DNA of 64,000 nt from an uncultured Prevotella sp. (lineage in GTDB: Bacteria > Bacteroidota > Bacteroidia > Bacteroidales > Bacteroidaceae). Location: positions 1 to 64,000 of the forward strand of contig URRR01000007.1 in the NCBI GenBank assembly GCA_900550365.1, written 5' to 3'. The notes below the pieces were generated by a model. That model did no database searches, was not told where the DNA came from, and worked only from the letters and a program-made list of their open reading frames with translations. A program made the position numbers and the translations under genes. Positions 42,584 to 51,001 of the stretch are shown one piece after another (positions within the stretch are counted from its first letter, which is position 1; each line of letters opens with the position of its first letter).

Positions 42584-43384
42584 TTATTTTATTATACTCA
42601 TAATATATTTGTCAAATTCCTTAGGCGAACCTTCACGTCCGAGAAGTTTGGGCATCATTCTTCTCCGCATTGCTGATATATTTTGCCGAGAACATCCCAT
42701 GAGATTACTCATTTCCAATGTTTTGAATTGTAATCGTACTAAGATGCAAAGATCATATTCATCAGGGCGTAATGTATGATGACAATTAAGCGTATAATAA
42801 AATAATGGTATTACATTATTGAACATATTACGCATTTCATGCCATTCTTCTTTTGTTGGGTGTAGTAATGGATTTGCAGCAATTTGCTTAAAACGTTTTG
42901 TTATTAGTGAAGTATGAAGCCTTTCCTCAATAGAAGCTGCATTAATGTTGCATTGTAAAGAAGTAAGTTCACAGACTGTTTTGTGATATTTTTCAGCAAG
43001 TAATATCCTTTCCTTTTCTGTATGTTTAAGTTGTATTTTTAGATTTTTCAATGTTAATGAGATTATTTCCTTATCTTGTTCATATCTTCGTTGCAGATTT
43101 TTCGTATCGTCATGCTTTTTTTTCATAATAAATACTGTTTCAAGCATTATCATTATTAATACTAATGTCATGGTATTGTTTGTCTGTTTTGCTGTCAAAT
43201 TCTTTTTATTGAGTTGATCAGTTTGTTGTATGTATATTGTGAATTTTGTATTATGGCTGTGCCTAATTATAGAGGTAGTTGAAGATTTACCTTTCAAAGT
43301 CGTTTGTATCTTGTGGTTGTTGATATTAGCGCATGAGATATGAAAGGGTAATAAAAGCAAAAAGATGTGAAATAGTATTTTCAT
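42584..43384 (-). CDS. Membrane-anchored regulator with coiled coil and C-terminal HTH, island-encoded
   Basis: 266 residues. Signal peptide or first membrane segment (MKILFHIFLLLLPFHISCA), a second membrane segment at about 72-90, a coiled coil at about 95-150, and a C-terminal HTH (about 205-260, LVRLQFKTLEMSNLMGCSRQ, then NISAMRRRMMPKLLG). It resembles the Bacteroidota regulators made of periplasmic TPRs, a membrane helix, a coiled coil and a LuxR-like HTH, but lacks the TPR part. It probably controls the two genes downstream. Confidence 0.75.
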   Translation of the reverse strand: MKILFHIFLLLLPFHISCANINNHKIQTTLKGKSSTTSIIRHSHNTKFTIYIQQTDQLNKKNLTAKQTNNTMTLVLIMIMLETVFIMKKKHDDTKNLQRRYEQDKEIISLTLKNLKIQLKHTEKERILLAEKYHKTVCELTSLQCNINAASIEERLHTSLITKRFKQIAANPLLHPTKEEWHEMRNMFNNVIPLFYYTLNCHHTLRPDEYDLCILVRLQFKTLEMSNLMGCSRQNISAMRRRMMPKLLGREGSPKEFDKYIMSIIK

Positions 43385-43639
43385 ATTTCTGAAATAATAG
43401 AAAAAAAGTAGTACATTAGTCTATATTTTTATCTTATTGTTATATGATTTTTTATCAAGTTGATATAGAGTAGTTGCAATATTTCGTGTTTATAAAAATG
43501 TAAAAGTATGTATATCTGCATAACTCTTAATGAATATAACTATTCAAAATCTCAGCAACGTAAATTGCAAATATGTCATGACTAATCATTTTTCTTTTTG
43601 ATGAACAGAACTTAAAAGCATATGTTGTAATTTTCTTAG

Positions 43640-43706
43640 CAAAGTTAAGTGTTTTCAGTCAAACAGACAAGCATCGCCGTGAATTTATTTTGCGACCATG
43701 TTATTT
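43640..43706. repeat. 67-bp direct repeat, right copy
   Basis: It matches 40802-40868 with three transitions. Similarity extends about 15 bp further left in weaker form (AATTTTCTTAG against AATTTCCTTA). It bounds the AT-rich island. Confidence 0.92.
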
Positions 43707-43751
43707 CCCGGTTGTTACGGTCTGCATTTCGTATCAATATTTATAGTTCTG

Positions 43752-43873
43752 CAAAAGACGGCCTTTCGTCTTGTAAAAGGTCATCTTTCGGGCTGCGTTT
43801 TGCCGTCTTTCAGGCGCTGAAAGGCCGTGTTTTGCAGTGCCGGAGGTAATATGCTGACTGTCAGGCAGTTGTG
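43752..43873. repeat. Hairpin repeat cluster A5
   Basis: CAAAAGACGGCCTTTCG, TAAAAGGTCATCTTTCG, TTTTGCCGTCTTTCAG and CTGAAAGGCCGTGTTTTG, ending in GCTGACTGTCAGGCAGTT, a tail also seen near A8. It lies just outside the island's right repeat. Confidence 0.82.
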
Positions 43874-43933
43874 AATTAATCAAAAATCAGGGGCAGGAAA
43901 GGATAATTAAAACAAAAAAGCGGACCGCAGGTT

Positions 43934-43963
43934 TTGTTTTTACGCCGTATAAAAGTAATTTTG
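43934..43963 (+). promoter_or_regulatory. Promoter touching the start codon at 43970
   Basis: TTG (43934-43936), 19 bp, TAATTTTG (43956-43963). With the usual spacing the transcript starts at about the ATG, so the mRNA may be leaderless. Confidence 0.65.
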
Positions 43964-43969
43964 TGACTG

Positions 43970-44656
43970 ATGAAACGATTGGTTTTTACATTGCTTGTCG
44001 GCGCAATATGCTGTGCCGTCGGCGCGCAGGAGATAAATACGGAGGTGTCGGTGTCTGATTCGGTGGCCGTCGTTCCCGTCGCTCCCGTGGGTGAGATAAT
44101 CGGCGGAAGTGACGCTCCTACAGATATGTACGTATATGACGGTTACCGCGGAGAGGCGTTGGCGCAGGCCGACTCGCTGCATCTGCCCGTGCTGAACCGC
44201 TTCGGACAGACTTACATCAACATGTATCCTTATAGTTGGTTCGGCTGGTACGACTGGCAGTTGCACAAGGGGCTTAACGTAAATCTCGGTGCTTCGGTGT
44301 TTGCCACGTTCGGTGACGGCCCGTGGAGCGGCACCGGTTTCACTAACAGTATATCCGCGATGTACGCCGTTCCGCTTACCGGCAAGCTGTCACTTGCCGT
44401 CGGAGGCTATCTCAACAATCTTTATTGGGCGCACGACGCCTACCATGACGCCGGCCTGAACGCCGTTCTCGGGTATAAGTTTAATGAGCATTGGGAGGGC
44501 TATCTGTTCGGGCAGAAGTCGCTTACTGACAAGATGATGCCCCTGCCTCTTTATGACATGAGCAACATAGGCGACCGCATCGGCGCGGCAGTGAAGTATA
44601 ATTTCAATCCGAAATTCAGCATCCAGGTAACCGTCTCGGCGGAGAAAAGACCATGA
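43970..44656 (+). CDS. Secreted, probably outer-membrane beta-barrel protein, unknown
   Basis: 228 residues. Signal peptide MKRLVFTLLVGAICCAVGAQ, a Val/Ser-rich linker (about 22-45), then alternating aromatic strands: LNVNLGASVFATFG, SISAMYAVPLTGKLSLAVGG, GLNAVLGYKFNEHWEGYLFG, GAAVKYNFNPKFSIQVTVSA. This looks like an 8-strand barrel. The C-terminus (EKRP) is not aromatic, unlike typical barrels. No family recognised. Confidence 0.75.
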   Translation: MKRLVFTLLVGAICCAVGAQEINTEVSVSDSVAVVPVAPVGEIIGGSDAPTDMYVYDGYRGEALAQADSLHLPVLNRFGQTYINMYPYSWFGWYDWQLHKGLNVNLGASVFATFGDGPWSGTGFTNSISAMYAVPLTGKLSLAVGGYLNNLYWAHDAYHDAGLNAVLGYKFNEHWEGYLFGQKSLTDKMMPLPLYDMSNIGDRIGAAVKYNFNPKFSIQVTVSAEKRP

Positions 44657-44659
44657 ATA

Positions 44660-44905
44660 ATTAAGAAAAGGAGTAAAAGGAGTAAAGGAATAAGGTAGTT
44701 AAAAACATTTGAAAGGAGTTAAGTAATTAGAGGGAGTTAAGGAATTAAGACATTTGATAAGAAGTAAAGAGTAAAGGAGTAAGGAATTAGGGAGTAATAG
44801 TATGAAATTAAAGGATTTGCATTTGTCTTAACTCCTTAACTCCATCTAACTCCTAAACTCCTTTCAAATATCTTAACTCCTTTACTACTTTTACTCCTCT
44901 CTTTA
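44660..44905. repeat. Long imperfect inverted repeat of GGAGTTAAG words
   Basis: AAGGAGTAAAAGGAGTAAAG (about 44669) to GGAGTTAAGGAATTAAGACA (about 44751) is mirrored by TGTCTTAACTCCTTAACTCC (about 44826) to TACTTTTACTCCTC (about 44898). It lies between the convergent barrel-like gene and copA and could form a hairpin of some 80 bp. No ORF. Confidence 0.72.
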
Positions 44906-44906
44906 A

Positions 44907-46805
44907 TTACATAAGTTTCAGTCTCAGGCTGTTCAGTACTACGCTGATGCTTGAGAAGGCCATGAGGGCGCTTGCCCACATAGGCGTTATCTGCCATTCG
45001 GCACCGAAAACGTAGGGGATACCGGCGGCGAGAGGTATGCAGATAACGTTATAGATGAACGCCCAGAAGAGGTTCTGCTTAATCATTCCCACCGTGTCGC
45101 GTGACAACTTGATAGCGTCAGGTATGCGTCTGAGGTCTGTTCCCATAAGAGTTACCTGCGCAACGTCCATCGCTATGTCAGTGCCTTTGCCCATCGCGAT
45201 GCTCACGTCGGCAGCGGCAAGAGCCTGAGTGTCATTGATTCCGTCGCCGACCATGGCCACATGCTTGCCCTCAGCCTGCAGTTTTCTTACCATGTCCTCC
45301 TTATCCTGCGGCATAACCTTGCTGCGGTAATGTTTAATTCCGGCCTTGTCAGCCCAGTATCTGGCCGCTTCGTCCTTGTCGCCGCTCATCATGTACACCT
45401 CGACACCTTCACTTTGAAGCGTCTCCATGGCCTCGCGGGCATGAGGCTTCAGCGTCTCACGCTCGTCGAGCGACAGGCTGTCGGCCTTTGTGAAGTCAAC
45501 ATCCTTGTTCGGAATGGTCAGCGTTCCCGTCTTGTCGATGACGAGCGCGTCAACCTTACGTATGTTCTCAAGTGCCGTAGCGTCCTTAATCAGGATGTTC
45601 TTGCGTGCCGCCTTGCCGATGCCTACCATGAGAGCGGTGGGCGTAGCGAGACCGAGGGCACACGGGCAGGCTATTACCAGCACCGAGACTGCTGACAGAA
45701 TAGCGTGAGGCAGCTGGCTGCTTCCGCCGATAAAGTACCATAGAATAAAGGTAAGAACTGACAGACAGAGCACCGTGGGCACGAATATCAGCGCTATCTT
45801 GTCGACCGTACGCTGCACGGGAGCTTTGCTTCCCTGAGCCTCCTGCACCATTTTTATGATTTGTGAGAGCATCGTTTCTGCACCCACCGCCTCCGCACGG
45901 AAGCGCAGCGAGCCTTGTTTCACGATGGTTCCGGCAAATACCTTGCCGCCCGTCTGCTTCAGTACAGGCGTAGGCTCACCGGTAATCATGCTCTCGTCGA
46001 TATACGCCTCGTCGGCGTTTACAGTTCCGTCAACAGGCACTTTCTCACCCTGGCGTATCTCTATGACGTCACCTTTCTCAAGCGTAGCTATCGGAACGTC
46101 AACCGTCTGGCCGCCGCTTACCAGATGGGCGGTCTTCGGCGCAAGACCCATAAGCGCCCGGATAGCCGATGCCGTACTCTTTTTAGCCCTCTCTTCGAGC
46201 GCCCTTCCGGTGAGCACGAACGTGATAATCATAACCGAGGCATCGTAATACGTGTGGTTCTCGATACCTCTTGAACCCCAAAAATCGTCACCCCAGAACG
46301 TGTTGAACACGCTGAACACGAACGAGATAAACGTGCTCATGGCCACCAGTGTGTCCATGTTGGCCATGCCGTGCTGCAACTGTTTCCATGTGTTTACATA
46401 GAACTGGCGGCCGCAATAGATAAGGTTGACCAGGGCTATGATGAGCATTGTCTGGTTGGCCGTGCTGCTATTGCCTATGTTAAGCCAGCCCATTGATATG
46501 CCCATGGTGAGCAGAGCCAGCACCCATGACGTAGCCACGCGCTTCAGCAGGCGGCGGTATGACGTCTGCTCGATAGCCGTAACCGACTCGTCTTCGTCTA
46601 TGATGAGGTCGTATCCTACTTTCTCAATCTCCTCTTTCATTGTCTTCGGCGTGATGACCTGCGGGTCATACTCCACTAAGGCGGTGCGTGCGGCGAAGTT
46701 GACGGCAGCCGACTTTACGCCGTCAAGCTGGCCGAGGCGCCGCTCTACGTTGGCCGCGCACCCGGCGCAGGCCATTCCTGTTACTGCGATAGTTCTCTTT
46801 TCCAT
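44907..46805 (-). CDS. copA: Copper-exporting P1B-type ATPase lacking most of the nucleotide-binding domain
   Basis: 632 residues. HMA domain with MACAGC (11-16), the TGES-type actuator (MITGEP, 273-278), IACPCALGLATP (CPC at 380-382), DKTGT (424-428), MVGDGINDTQAL (518-529), and the last helices with YN and MAFSSISVV, the Cu+ signature. Between DKTGT and the following LKPHAREAM there are only about 23 residues, where related pumps have an ATP-binding N-domain of more than 100 with an HP motif; no such motif is seen. The frame is continuous, so this is a compact form, not a frameshift. The HMA-AraC gene upstream is its likely regulator. Confidence 0.88.
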   Translation of the reverse strand: MEKRTIAVTGMACAGCAANVERRLGQLDGVKSAAVNFAARTALVEYDPQVITPKTMKEEIEKVGYDLIIDEDESVTAIEQTSYRRLLKRVATSWVLALLTMGISMGWLNIGNSSTANQTMLIIALVNLIYCGRQFYVNTWKQLQHGMANMDTLVAMSTFISFVFSVFNTFWGDDFWGSRGIENHTYYDASVMIITFVLTGRALEERAKKSTASAIRALMGLAPKTAHLVSGGQTVDVPIATLEKGDVIEIRQGEKVPVDGTVNADEAYIDESMITGEPTPVLKQTGGKVFAGTIVKQGSLRFRAEAVGAETMLSQIIKMVQEAQGSKAPVQRTVDKIALIFVPTVLCLSVLTFILWYFIGGSSQLPHAILSAVSVLVIACPCALGLATPTALMVGIGKAARKNILIKDATALENIRKVDALVIDKTGTLTIPNKDVDFTKADSLSLDERETLKPHAREAMETLQSEGVEVYMMSGDKDEAARYWADKAGIKHYRSKVMPQDKEDMVRKLQAEGKHVAMVGDGINDTQALAAADVSIAMGKGTDIAMDVAQVTLMGTDLRRIPDAIKLSRDTVGMIKQNLFWAFIYNVICIPLAAGIPYVFGAEWQITPMWASALMAFSSISVVLNSLRLKLM

Positions 46806-46888
46806 GCAAAGTATGTTTGTTGTGACGGCAAAGTTACATTAATTAATGCAACCGTGAATTACGTAATTATGGAAAAGATTTACAAGTT

Positions 46889-47458
46889 TCAGATTTTGTC
46901 GAGCTGTTTCAGGTGCTTGTCTTGAGAGGCCTTGAACTGCGAGGGAGTCATGCCCGTTACGCTCTTGAACTGTGTGCTGAGGTACGCCGTGCTTGAATAA
47001 TTCATCTTGGCTGCTATCTCACTGAGCGACATCTCGCCGTAAAAGATAAGCTCCTTTACGCGTTCGATGCGTTGCAGGATGAAGTAACGCTCAATGGTAA
47101 GCCCCGTAGTCTCTGAAAACAGCTTGCTCAGCGCGCTGTATTCAGCGCCCAGTTTGTTAGAGAGATATGCCGAAAGATTAACCTGCGGCAGGCTGTCGCG
47201 ATAGTGGACAAGCTCTATTATGGCGCTCTTTATGCCGTCAACGGTCTGCGTGCGGCGGTCTTCCAGCAGCTCGAAGCCCTGGCGTTGCAGCGCCGTGCGT
47301 AGCTCGCCGAGCTTTGCCTCGTCGGGTGTTTCGGCTACGGTAGCCGTGCCAAGCTCTACGGATAGGGGCGTAAGGCCGGCGTCTGCGAGCACCTGCCTTA
47401 CTGCGGCCTTGCACCGGTCGCACACCATATTCTTAATATGCAGCGTTGTACCTTCCAT
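46889..47458 (-). CDS. HMA-domain AraC-type transcriptional regulator, probable copper sensor
   Basis: 189 residues. Residues 1-65 are a heavy-metal-associated domain with the metal site MVCDRC (11-16). About 80-185 is an AraC-type double HTH: SALSKLFSETTGLTIERYFI, LSEIAAKMNYSSTAYLSTQF and the conserved VTGMTPSQFK. It lies 83 bp upstream of copA on the same strand. Metal binding by the N-domain would let the DNA-binding domain control copA directly. The fusion is known in Bacteroidota; copper specificity is inferred from the neighbour. Confidence 0.85.
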   Translation of the reverse strand: MEGTTLHIKNMVCDRCKAAVRQVLADAGLTPLSVELGTATVAETPDEAKLGELRTALQRQGFELLEDRRTQTVDGIKSAIIELVHYRDSLPQVNLSAYLSNKLGAEYSALSKLFSETTGLTIERYFILQRIERVKELIFYGEMSLSEIAAKMNYSSTAYLSTQFKSVTGMTPSQFKASQDKHLKQLDKI

Positions 47459-47646
47459 TAATTTACAAAGGTAAGCAATTTATTCGTTTCAGACAAAATC
47501 AACGGTTTAATTCAAACTAATTAACATTCAAAAGCCAATGGATTAACACTTCATTCCATATTGTAATAGAAATGGAATGTTAACGGTATTAACATAAAAC
47601 GGCATCAACGGCCTTCATACCTGCGTCTTGCGGCGGGCATTTACGC

Positions 47647-47812
47647 CGAAGACCGTCCCCACGGTTGCCAAAGACGGTCTTTGACACAGCCAAAGATGCT
47701 CTTTTACGACGCGAACGACCGTCTTTTACACGCCGTTTTGCCGCCTTTTAAGGGGCATTTTGCCGTATATGGAAATGCTGTCTGGTGTAAGTCGTTGTCT
47801 GTCAGGATGTTA
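47647..47812. repeat. Hairpin repeat cluster A6 (degenerate)
   Basis: GAAGACCGTCCCCACGG, CAAAGACGGTCTTTG (a short palindrome), AACGACCGTCTTTTAC and GTTTTGCCGCCTTTTAAG, ending TGTCTGTCAGGATGTTAT. It occupies the divergent gap between the HMA-AraC gene and ffh. Confidence 0.78.
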
Positions 47813-47896
47813 TATAATGCGCTGAAAACACGTTATTCGTGTCCAAGCAGATGATTTTTCAGAAAAACGTGAATATATCATCGAGGCTTTAACATT

Positions 47897-48019
47897 ATGA
47901 ACAGATTTATTGTTAACAAAAATAAAAACAACAGGCGGCCGTATGACGGGCTGAAAATAGCGTTCAGTGCACCTTTAAATCCATAAAAATGCACACTTGA
48001 ATACAGTGTGCGCATTTTT
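47897..48019 (+). other. Possible 29-codon ORF followed by a hairpin
   Basis: ATG at 47897 to TAA at 47984 encodes MNRFIVNKNKNNRRPYDG and a short tail. AAAATGCACACT (47987) can pair with AGTGTGCGCATTTT (48005-48018) just after the stop, followed by T. No promoter is seen for it. It may be chance; the hairpin could also be a terminator for read-through. Confidence 0.25.
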
Positions 48020-48061
48020 CCTCAAAAGTGTTTTAAAATACTTTAAATACCTTGCGCGTTG

Positions 48062-48093
48062 TTGGTTTTTTTATTATTATTTGACTATATTTG
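48062..48093 (+). promoter_or_regulatory. Promoter of ffh
   Basis: TTG (48062-48064), 21 bp, TATATTTG (48086-48093), about 88 bp before the start. Confidence 0.68.
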
Positions 48094-48180
48094 CAGTGAT
48101 AATCAGGTAGGTTGTGAGCCGTTAAAATGTTAATTTGCGGTCATCCTGCTTACATTTTGTTCATTATACTATAATATAAT

Positions 48181-49521
48181 ATGTTTGAAAATCTAAGCGA
48201 CAGGCTTGAACGCTCTTTTAAGATACTTAAGGGTGAAGGTAAGATAACCGAGATTAACGTAGCCGAAACGTTGAAGGACGTAAGGCGTGCGCTGCTCGAC
48301 GCCGACGTGAACTATAAGGTAGCCAAGACGTTTACCGACACGGTGAAGCAGAAGGCGCTGGGCATGAACGTGCTGACGGCTGTGAAGCCGGGCCAGATGA
48401 TGGTGAAGCTGGTGCATGACGAGCTGGCAGAGCTGATGGGAGGAGACAGCGTAGGGCTTAAGCTGGAAGGCCATCCGGCCGTTATCCTGATGTCAGGATT
48501 GCAGGGTTCGGGTAAGACCACGTTCAGCGGTAAGCTGGCCAATCTGCTAAAAACCAAGCAGCACAAGAACCCGCTGCTCGTTGCCTGCGACGTTTACCGC
48601 CCTGCCGCGATAGAGCAGTTGAAGGTGGTAGGCGGACAGATAGGCATACCCGTATATTCAGAACCTGACAACAAGAACGTAGTTGAGATAGCTCAGAACG
48701 CGATAAAGGAGGCCAAGGCCAAAGGCAATGACGTGGTGATAATCGATACCGCGGGCCGTCTTGCCGTTGATGAGGAGATGATGAACGAGATTGAGACGCT
48801 GAAGAAGTCAGTCAATCCTGACGAGACGCTCTTCGTTGTTGACTCAATGACCGGTCAGGACGCCGTCAACACGGCCAAGGAATTTAACGACCGCCTCGAC
48901 TTTGACGGCGTTGTGCTGACCAAACTTGACGGCGATACCCGTGGCGGTGCTGCCATAAGCATACGCACGGTGGTGACAAAGCCTATCAAGTTTATCGGTA
49001 CTGGCGAGAAGATGGAGGCTATCGACGTGTTCCACCCCGCACGTATGGCTGACCGAATACTCGGCATGGGCGACATCGTAAGCCTTGTGGAGCGCGCGCA
49101 GGAGCAGTTTGACGAGGAGGAGGCGAAGCGTCTTCAGAAGAAGATTCAGAAGAACAAGTTTGATTTCAACGACTTCCTCGGACAGATACAGCAAATCAAG
49201 AAGATGGGCAACATCAAGGACCTGGCATCCATGATACCCGGTGTTGGCAAGGCGATAAAGGACGTTGACATTGACGACAACGCCTTCAAGGGCATCGAGG
49301 CGATAATCCTCAGCATGACACCGAAGGAGCGCACCAACCCCGAAATACTCAACACGAGCCGCCGTATGCGCATAGCAAAGGGCTCGGGAACAACCGTGCA
49401 GGATGTAAACCGCCTGATTAAGCAGTTTGACCAGACGCGCAAGATGATGAAAATGGTTACCGGCTCAAAGATGAGTCAGATGATGGGAGCCATGAAGAAC
49501 CTGCGCAACATGCCGAGATAA
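48181..49521 (+). CDS. ffh: Signal recognition particle protein Ffh
   Basis: 446 residues. N domain (1-90), GTPase G domain with GLQGSGKTTFSGKLA (P-loop), DVYRPAAIEQL, VIIDTAGR, TKLDGDTRGGA, and a Met-rich M domain (about 330-446, KMMKMVTGSKMSQMMGAMKN) that binds SRP RNA and signal peptides. It targets nascent membrane and secreted proteins to the translocon. Confidence 0.97.
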   Translation: MFENLSDRLERSFKILKGEGKITEINVAETLKDVRRALLDADVNYKVAKTFTDTVKQKALGMNVLTAVKPGQMMVKLVHDELAELMGGDSVGLKLEGHPAVILMSGLQGSGKTTFSGKLANLLKTKQHKNPLLVACDVYRPAAIEQLKVVGGQIGIPVYSEPDNKNVVEIAQNAIKEAKAKGNDVVIIDTAGRLAVDEEMMNEIETLKKSVNPDETLFVVDSMTGQDAVNTAKEFNDRLDFDGVVLTKLDGDTRGGAAISIRTVVTKPIKFIGTGEKMEAIDVFHPARMADRILGMGDIVSLVERAQEQFDEEEAKRLQKKIQKNKFDFNDFLGQIQQIKKMGNIKDLASMIPGVGKAIKDVDIDDNAFKGIEAIILSMTPKERTNPEILNTSRRMRIAKGSGTTVQDVNRLIKQFDQTRKMMKMVTGSKMSQMMGAMKNLRNMPR

Positions 49522-49631
49522 ACCGATTAAACAAGATTCAGAAGAGGCTTTTTGTGGCGTTTAGGATATGCCGGCAGGCATAATTTCGAGGTCATGGCCT
49601 GTTCACTTAAATTCAGATAAAGGATAAACAT

Positions 49632-50516
49632 ATGAGCTACCAACTGATAGACGGTAAGGCGACGGCGGCCAAGATAAAGGAAGAAATAGCCGAAGAGGTA
49701 AAGCAAATAGTAGCTGCCGGCGGCAAGCGCCCGCATCTGGCAGCCGTGCTCGTAGGGCACGACGGCGGCAGCGAGACTTACGTTAAGAATAAGGTTATAG
49801 CATGCGAGACGTGCGGATTCAAGAGTACTCTTATCCGTTTTGAAGACAATGTGACCGAGGAGGAGCTGCTCGCGAAGGTAAAGGAACTTAACGAGGACGA
49901 CGACATTGACGGCTACATAGTTCAGCTGCCTCTGCCGAAGCATATCGACGAGCAGAAAATCATCATGGCCATAGACTACCGCAAGGACGTTGACGGTTTC
50001 CATCCGATTAACGTAGGCCGTATGTCAATAGGTCTGCCGTGCTTCATCTCGGCCACTCCGCTCGGCATACTGACGCTCCTTCGCCGTTACGGCATTGAGA
50101 CTTCAGGCAAGAAATGCGTTATTCTAGGCCGCAGCAACATCGTCGGCAAACCTATGGCTCAGCTCATGATGCAGAAGCAGTACGGCGACTCAACGGTTAC
50201 GGTGTGCCACAGTCACTCGGCAACTCTCAAGCAGGAGTGCCGTGAGGCGGATATAATTATTGCCGCGATAGGACGGCCAAACTTCGTAACGGCCGACATG
50301 GTGAAGGAAGGAGCGACGGTAATCGACGTGGGTACGACGCGCGTTCCCGACGCTACCAAGAAGAGCGGCTTCCGCCTTAACGGCGATGTGAAGTTCGACG
50401 AGGTGGCATCCAAGTGCTCGTTCATTACTCCCGTTCCCGGCGGAGTAGGTCCGATGACTATCTGTTCACTGATGAAGAATACCCTTGCCGCAGGCAAGAA
50501 AGAATATTATAAATGA
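49632..50516 (+). CDS. folD: Methylenetetrahydrofolate dehydrogenase / cyclohydrolase
   Basis: 294 residues. Family motifs: YVKNKVIACETCGF (catalytic Lys), GYIVQLPLPKHID, DVDGFHPINVGRM, ILGRSNIVGKPMAQLM for NADP, and the C-terminal PVPGGVGPMTICSLMKNT. It converts methylene-THF to formyl-THF. The stop overlaps the next small gene by 4 bp (ATGA), hence translational coupling. Confidence 0.97.
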   Translation: MSYQLIDGKATAAKIKEEIAEEVKQIVAAGGKRPHLAAVLVGHDGGSETYVKNKVIACETCGFKSTLIRFEDNVTEEELLAKVKELNEDDDIDGYIVQLPLPKHIDEQKIIMAIDYRKDVDGFHPINVGRMSIGLPCFISATPLGILTLLRRYGIETSGKKCVILGRSNIVGKPMAQLMMQKQYGDSTVTVCHSHSATLKQECREADIIIAAIGRPNFVTADMVKEGATVIDVGTTRVPDATKKSGFRLNGDVKFDEVASKCSFITPVPGGVGPMTICSLMKNTLAAGKKEYYK

Positions 50517-50695
50517 TGACGGCCGACGATTTCTACAAGTTGGGTAACCGTTACCGCAAGGAAGGTAACTGGCAGGAGGCGCTCAATAATTATATTGAGG
50601 CCATAGAGCTTGACCCCGAAAGCCCGGCCGTGGAGGCGAAGAAGATGCTTGACGACATCCTTGCTTACTATTGTAAGGACATGTATAATCCGTAG
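50513..50695 (+). CDS. Small TPR protein
   Basis: 60 residues, MMTADDFYKLGNRYRKEGNW and EALNNYIEAIELDPESPAVE make a single TPR with a capping helix. It overlaps folD by 4 bp and lies 70 bp before the ferredoxin gene. It is probably a real short protein that helps assemble or dock one of the neighbours; the function is unknown. Confidence 0.75.
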   Translation: MMTADDFYKLGNRYRKEGNWQEALNNYIEAIELDPESPAVEAKKMLDDILAYYCKDMYNP

Positions 50696-50765
50696 AACAA
50701 AATATCATGAGGCAGGCACGGGCATTTGCCGAAAGCCTGCCTCTGTCATACAAAAACATAAAGAT

Positions 50766-50996
50766 ATGGGTAAAATAAGAGGAGCCATTGTGGTGAACAC
50801 CGACCGTTGCAAGGGTTGCGCGCTCTGCGTTGAGGCTTGCCCCAAGACGGTTATATCCCTGGCGAAGAAAGTTAACGTGCACGGCTACCCTTACGTGGAA
50901 GCCGTTAATCCCGATGACTGCATAGGATGTGCCTCGTGCGCTATCGTATGTCCTGACGGATGTATCACTGTTTATAAAAAACGTATGGAGGACTAA
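50766..50996 (+). CDS. 2[4Fe-4S] ferredoxin subunit of a 2-oxoacid:ferredoxin oxidoreductase
   Basis: 76 residues from the ATG at 50766 (MGKIRGAIVVNTDRCKGC). Two cluster motifs: CKGCALCVEACP and CIGCASCAIVCPDGC. This is the delta (KorD/VorD-type) subunit that carries electrons from the catalytic subunits to ferredoxin. It ends 5 bp before vorB. Confidence 0.92.
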   Translation: MGKIRGAIVVNTDRCKGCALCVEACPKTVISLAKKVNVHGYPYVEAVNPDDCIGCASCAIVCPDGCITVYKKRMED

Positions 50997-51001
50997 GAGT
51001 T

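Noticed and set aside
40802..43706. Insertion sequence or integrative element with its own enzyme
   Set aside because: None of the three enclosed genes resembles a transposase or integrase, so it is listed as an island with direct repeats only.
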